Below are positions 61,993 through 64,000 of a stretch of DNA of 64,000 bases, piece by piece; positions within the stretch are counted from its first letter, which is position 1; every line of letters begins with the position of its first letter. Location: positions 62,001-126,000 of the forward strand of contig MKUQ01000004.1 of NCBI GenBank assembly GCA_001898645.1. Reading direction: 5' to 3'. A program made the translations under genes and the position numbers. This DNA comes from Burkholderiales bacterium 70-64. GTDB lineage: Bacteria > Pseudomonadota > Gammaproteobacteria > Burkholderiales > Burkholderiaceae_E. A model generated the notes under the pieces. That model ran no database searches, was not told the DNA's origin, and saw only the letters and a list, made by a program, of their open reading frames with translations.

Positions 61993-63608
61993 GTCCGTGC
62001 GGGTGCAGGTGCGGACGCGGGCGCGGCGGCCGAGGCGGCATCCGAGGCGGGGGCGGAGGCGGGGGCGGAGGCGGAGGCGGGCAGGGTGCCGGCTCCAACG
62101 ACCGAGCGCGCGAGATCGCGCAGCGCGGCGCCGAGCCGTTCGCGAAGATCCGCCCCGAGGGGCGGCGCCCGGTCGTCGAGCGCCGGCACCTCGGGGCAGT
62201 GCGCGGCCAACCAGGCGCCCAGCCCGGCCGAAAAGGCCTCGATGCGCTCGAGCGGCAGCTCGTCCAGCACGCCCTCGGCCGCGGCATGCAGCAGCGCCAC
62301 CTGCTCGCCCAGCGCGAGCGGCGCAAACTGCCGCTGCGCCAGCACGGCGCGAATGCGCCGGCCGCGTTCGATCGCCTTGCGCGTGCGATCGTCCACCATG
62401 GTGCCGAAGCGCGTGAACACCTCCAGCTCGAGGAACTGGGCGTATTCGAGGCGCAGGCTCTCGGCCAGCGGCTTGAGCACCGGCGCCTGCGTCTTGCCGC
62501 CGACGCGCGACACGCTCTTGCCGACGTCGACCGCGGGCTTCTGGTCCTCGTAGAAGAGGCGCGGATCGAGGTAGACCTGGCCGTCGGTGATCGAGATCAG
62601 GTTGGTCGGGATGTAGGCGCTGATGTTGCCCGCCTGGGTCTCGGCGATGGGCAGTGCGGTGAGCGAGCCGCCGCCGCGCTCCTCGGAGAGCTTCGCCGCC
62701 CGTTCGAGCAGCCTCGAGTGCACGTAGAAGATGTCGCCCGGGTAGGCTTCGCGCCCCGGCGGGCGGCGCAGCAGCAGCGACACCTGCCGCCAGGCCGCTG
62801 CGTGCTTGGTGAGGTCGTCGATGACCAGCAGCACGTCGCGCCCGCGCTCCATGAAATGCTCGGCCATGGCGCAGGCGGAATAGGGGGTGAGCCACTGCAG
62901 GCCCGGCGCGGCAGTGGCCTCGCCGATCACGAACAGGCAGCGCTGCGGGGCGCCGTGGCGGCGCACCGCCTCGATCACCCGCGCGACCGACGACGCCTTC
63001 TGGCCGATCGCCGCGTACACGCAGATCACGCCGCTCGATCGCTGGTTGATGATGGCGTCGACCGCGATCGCCGTCTTGCCGGTTTCGCGGTCGCCGATGA
63101 TCAGCTCGCGCTGGCCCCGGCCCAGCGGGATCATGGCGTCGATCACCAGCAGGCCGGTCGCCAGCGGGCGCGTCACCGGCGCTCGATCGACGATCGCGGG
63201 AGCGGGCCGCTCCACCGGCAGGAAGCCCGTCGTCTCGAGCGGGCCCAGGCCGTCGAGCGGCGCGCCGAGCGCGTCGACGGCGCGTCCCAGCAGCGCATCG
63301 CCTACCGGCACGCGCGCCACCTCGCCCGTGCCGTGCACGAGGCTGCCGGCCGCGATGCCCTTGGCGTCGCCCAGCAGCACGCAGCCGATCGACTCCTCGC
63401 CGAGGTCGACGGCCATCGCGCGTACGCCGCCCGCGAAGACGAGGAGCTCGTCCAGGCGGGTGTCGGGCAGGCCCGCGACGCTGGCCACGCCGTCGCCGAC
63501 CTGCAGCACCCGGCCGACCTGCTCCAGCCGCGGCACGAGCGCCAGCGACTCGGCCCGCTGCCGGCTGCGCTCGGCCCAGCTTCGTAGCTCGTCAGCGAGG
63601 CTGGCCAT
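61989..63608 (-). CDS. atpA: N-type F1F0 ATPase alpha subunit
   Basis: 539 residues. Walker A is GDRETGKTAI; VDVGKSVSRVGGKTQAPVLK carries the Arg of the catalytic interface. The sequence VINQRSSGVICVYAAIGQKA and the short N-terminus separate it from housekeeping AtpA. The C-terminal 35 residues are Ala/Pro/Ser repeats encoded by GGCGGA/GGCGGG-type repetition. N-ATPases are extra, often Na+-translocating enzymes, frequently acquired horizontally. The ATG overlaps the b subunit gene by 17 bases. Confidence 0.93.
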   Translation of the reverse strand: MASLADELRSWAERSRQRAESLALVPRLEQVGRVLQVGDGVASVAGLPDTRLDELLVFAGGVRAMAVDLGEESIGCVLLGDAKGIAAGSLVHGTGEVARVPVGDALLGRAVDALGAPLDGLGPLETTGFLPVERPAPAIVDRAPVTRPLATGLLVIDAMIPLGRGQRELIIGDRETGKTAIAVDAIINQRSSGVICVYAAIGQKASSVARVIEAVRRHGAPQRCLFVIGEATAAPGLQWLTPYSACAMAEHFMERGRDVLLVIDDLTKHAAAWRQVSLLLRRPPGREAYPGDIFYVHSRLLERAAKLSEERGGGSLTALPIAETQAGNISAYIPTNLISITDGQVYLDPRLFYEDQKPAVDVGKSVSRVGGKTQAPVLKPLAESLRLEYAQFLELEVFTRFGTMVDDRTRKAIERGRRIRAVLAQRQFAPLALGEQVALLHAAAEGVLDELPLERIEAFSAGLGAWLAAHCPEVPALDDRAPPLGADLRERLGAALRDLARSVVGAGTLPASASAPASAPASDAASAAAPASAPAPART

Positions 63609-64000
63609 CGGAGCTGCCTTTCGCGCCGGTCTGCGCATCGTCCCGCTTATCGGTCTGCGCGCCAGCCTGTGCATCGGCCTGCGCACCGACCTCCGTATCG
63701 ATCTCCGCGCACGCGGCCTCCAGCGCGCTGCGCCACGACAACTGCAGGATCGCGGTCGGGAAGTGCAGCTCGGCGCCTGCGATGAGCCGGGCATCGGCTT
63801 CGAAGCCGATGGCGATGTCGCCGCCCAGCAGGCTGCGCAACCGCGTGCGCCATGTCTCGGCGGTGTCCGCCGTCAGCGGCGTGGCGGTGATCACGGTCAG
63901 GGGCGCGCCGCTGGCGAGCTGGCGTGCGAGCGCGTCGCGCTGCGCCTGCGGGAGGACGCCGAGGTGCTGCTCGATGCGGTCTAGCCATGCTTCGGCACGC
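63592..64000 (-). CDS. atpF: N-type F1F0 ATPase b subunit, C-terminal part
   Basis: The frame is open to the right edge, so the N-terminal membrane anchor is outside the window. About 135 residues are visible. TVITATPLTADTAETWRTRL and IAIGFEADARLIAGAELHFP match the delta-like C-terminal domain of N-ATPase b subunits. The end is a Gln/Ala/Asp-rich tail (VGAQADAQAGAQTDKRDD). It precedes atpA and atpG, in standard N-ATPase order. Confidence 0.78.
   Translation of the reverse strand, partial: RAEAWLDRIEQHLGVLPQAQRDALARQLASGAPLTVITATPLTADTAETWRTRLRSLLGGDIAIGFEADARLIAGAELHFPTAILQLSWRSALEAACAEIDTEVGAQADAQAGAQTDKRDDAQTGAKGSSDGQPR

Noticed and set aside
1-64000. tRNA or rRNA genes, CRISPR arrays, insertion sequences, toxin-antitoxin pairs, secondary-metabolite or defence systems
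   Set aside because: No cloverleaf-encoding stretch, regularly spaced repeat, transposase, integrase or recognised defence protein was seen on either strand. Small RNAs cannot be excluded by eye.

Overview
The window is very GC-rich chromosomal DNA from a betaproteobacterium, most likely of the order Burkholderiales. Supporting signs are the flgBCDEFGHIJKL order, a cysI-DUF934-cysHDN sulfate assimilation operon, a PHA granule phasin, an FtrABCD-type iron importer, a fused indolepyruvate ferredoxin oxidoreductase and an N-type (alternate) F1F0 ATPase. Coding is dense: no gap without a gene exceeds 300 bases. I found no rRNA, tRNA, CRISPR array, prophage or insertion sequence. The taxonomic call is an inference from gene content.

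Layout. 1-9.8 kb: rod, hook, ring and junction genes flgB (partial) to flgL, all on the + strand, followed by a degenerate EAL/HDOD signalling protein. 11-23.6 kb: housekeeping and envelope genes (rpiA, a methyltransferase, yggX-argA divergent from hrpA, then a beta-propeller / NodB deacetylase / sterol desaturase / EI24 / CinA series). 23.7-27.4 kb: a fused indolepyruvate ferredoxin oxidoreductase framed by a 25-bp inverted repeat. 27.5-39.7 kb: sulfur assimilation. A 1-Cys peroxiredoxin and CysJ-CysI face a long minus-strand operon (cbiX, cobA, a second cysI, DUF934, cysH, cysD, cysN) and a CysB-like regulator. 39.7-44.6 kb: an anthraniloyl-CoA monooxygenase/reductase without its usual pathway neighbours, a phasin, NnrS and a thioesterase. 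44.8-51.4 kb: a PBP7-like peptidase, an IclR regulator, DUF454, DUF2249-SirB2, then aat-bpt-pyrD and a Nudix hydrolase. 51.4-56.3 kb: a MarR-controlled NodT/EmrA/EmrB efflux operon. 56.3-61.1 kb: a Fur-box-preceded ferrous iron uptake operon with a porin gene inside it. 61.1-64 kb: the 3' end of an N-ATPase operon (b, alpha, gamma), cut by the window edge.

How the genes work together. CysD/CysN make APS, CysH (with the cysteine pattern of APS reductases) reduces it to sulfite, and either of two sulfite reductases reduces that to sulfide; CobA and CbiX supply their sirohaem. Aat and Bpt are a pair of leucyl-transferring enzymes of the N-degron pathway. The ftr operon imports iron, which the many Fe-S and haem enzymes here need.

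The most notable signals outside the genes are: (i) the inverted repeat around the oxidoreductase, with a third partial copy at cbiX, every copy containing a stop codon; (ii) a 123-bp nested palindrome at 12469-12591; (iii) at least seven genes whose best -10 hexamer lies only 5-8 bases from the start codon, suggesting leaderless mRNAs, including a symmetrical -10 shared by argA and hrpA; and (iv) operator-like dyads inside the promoters of the anthraniloyl-CoA gene, the marR gene and the phasin gene. No clearly new defence, secretion or biosynthetic system was recognised.
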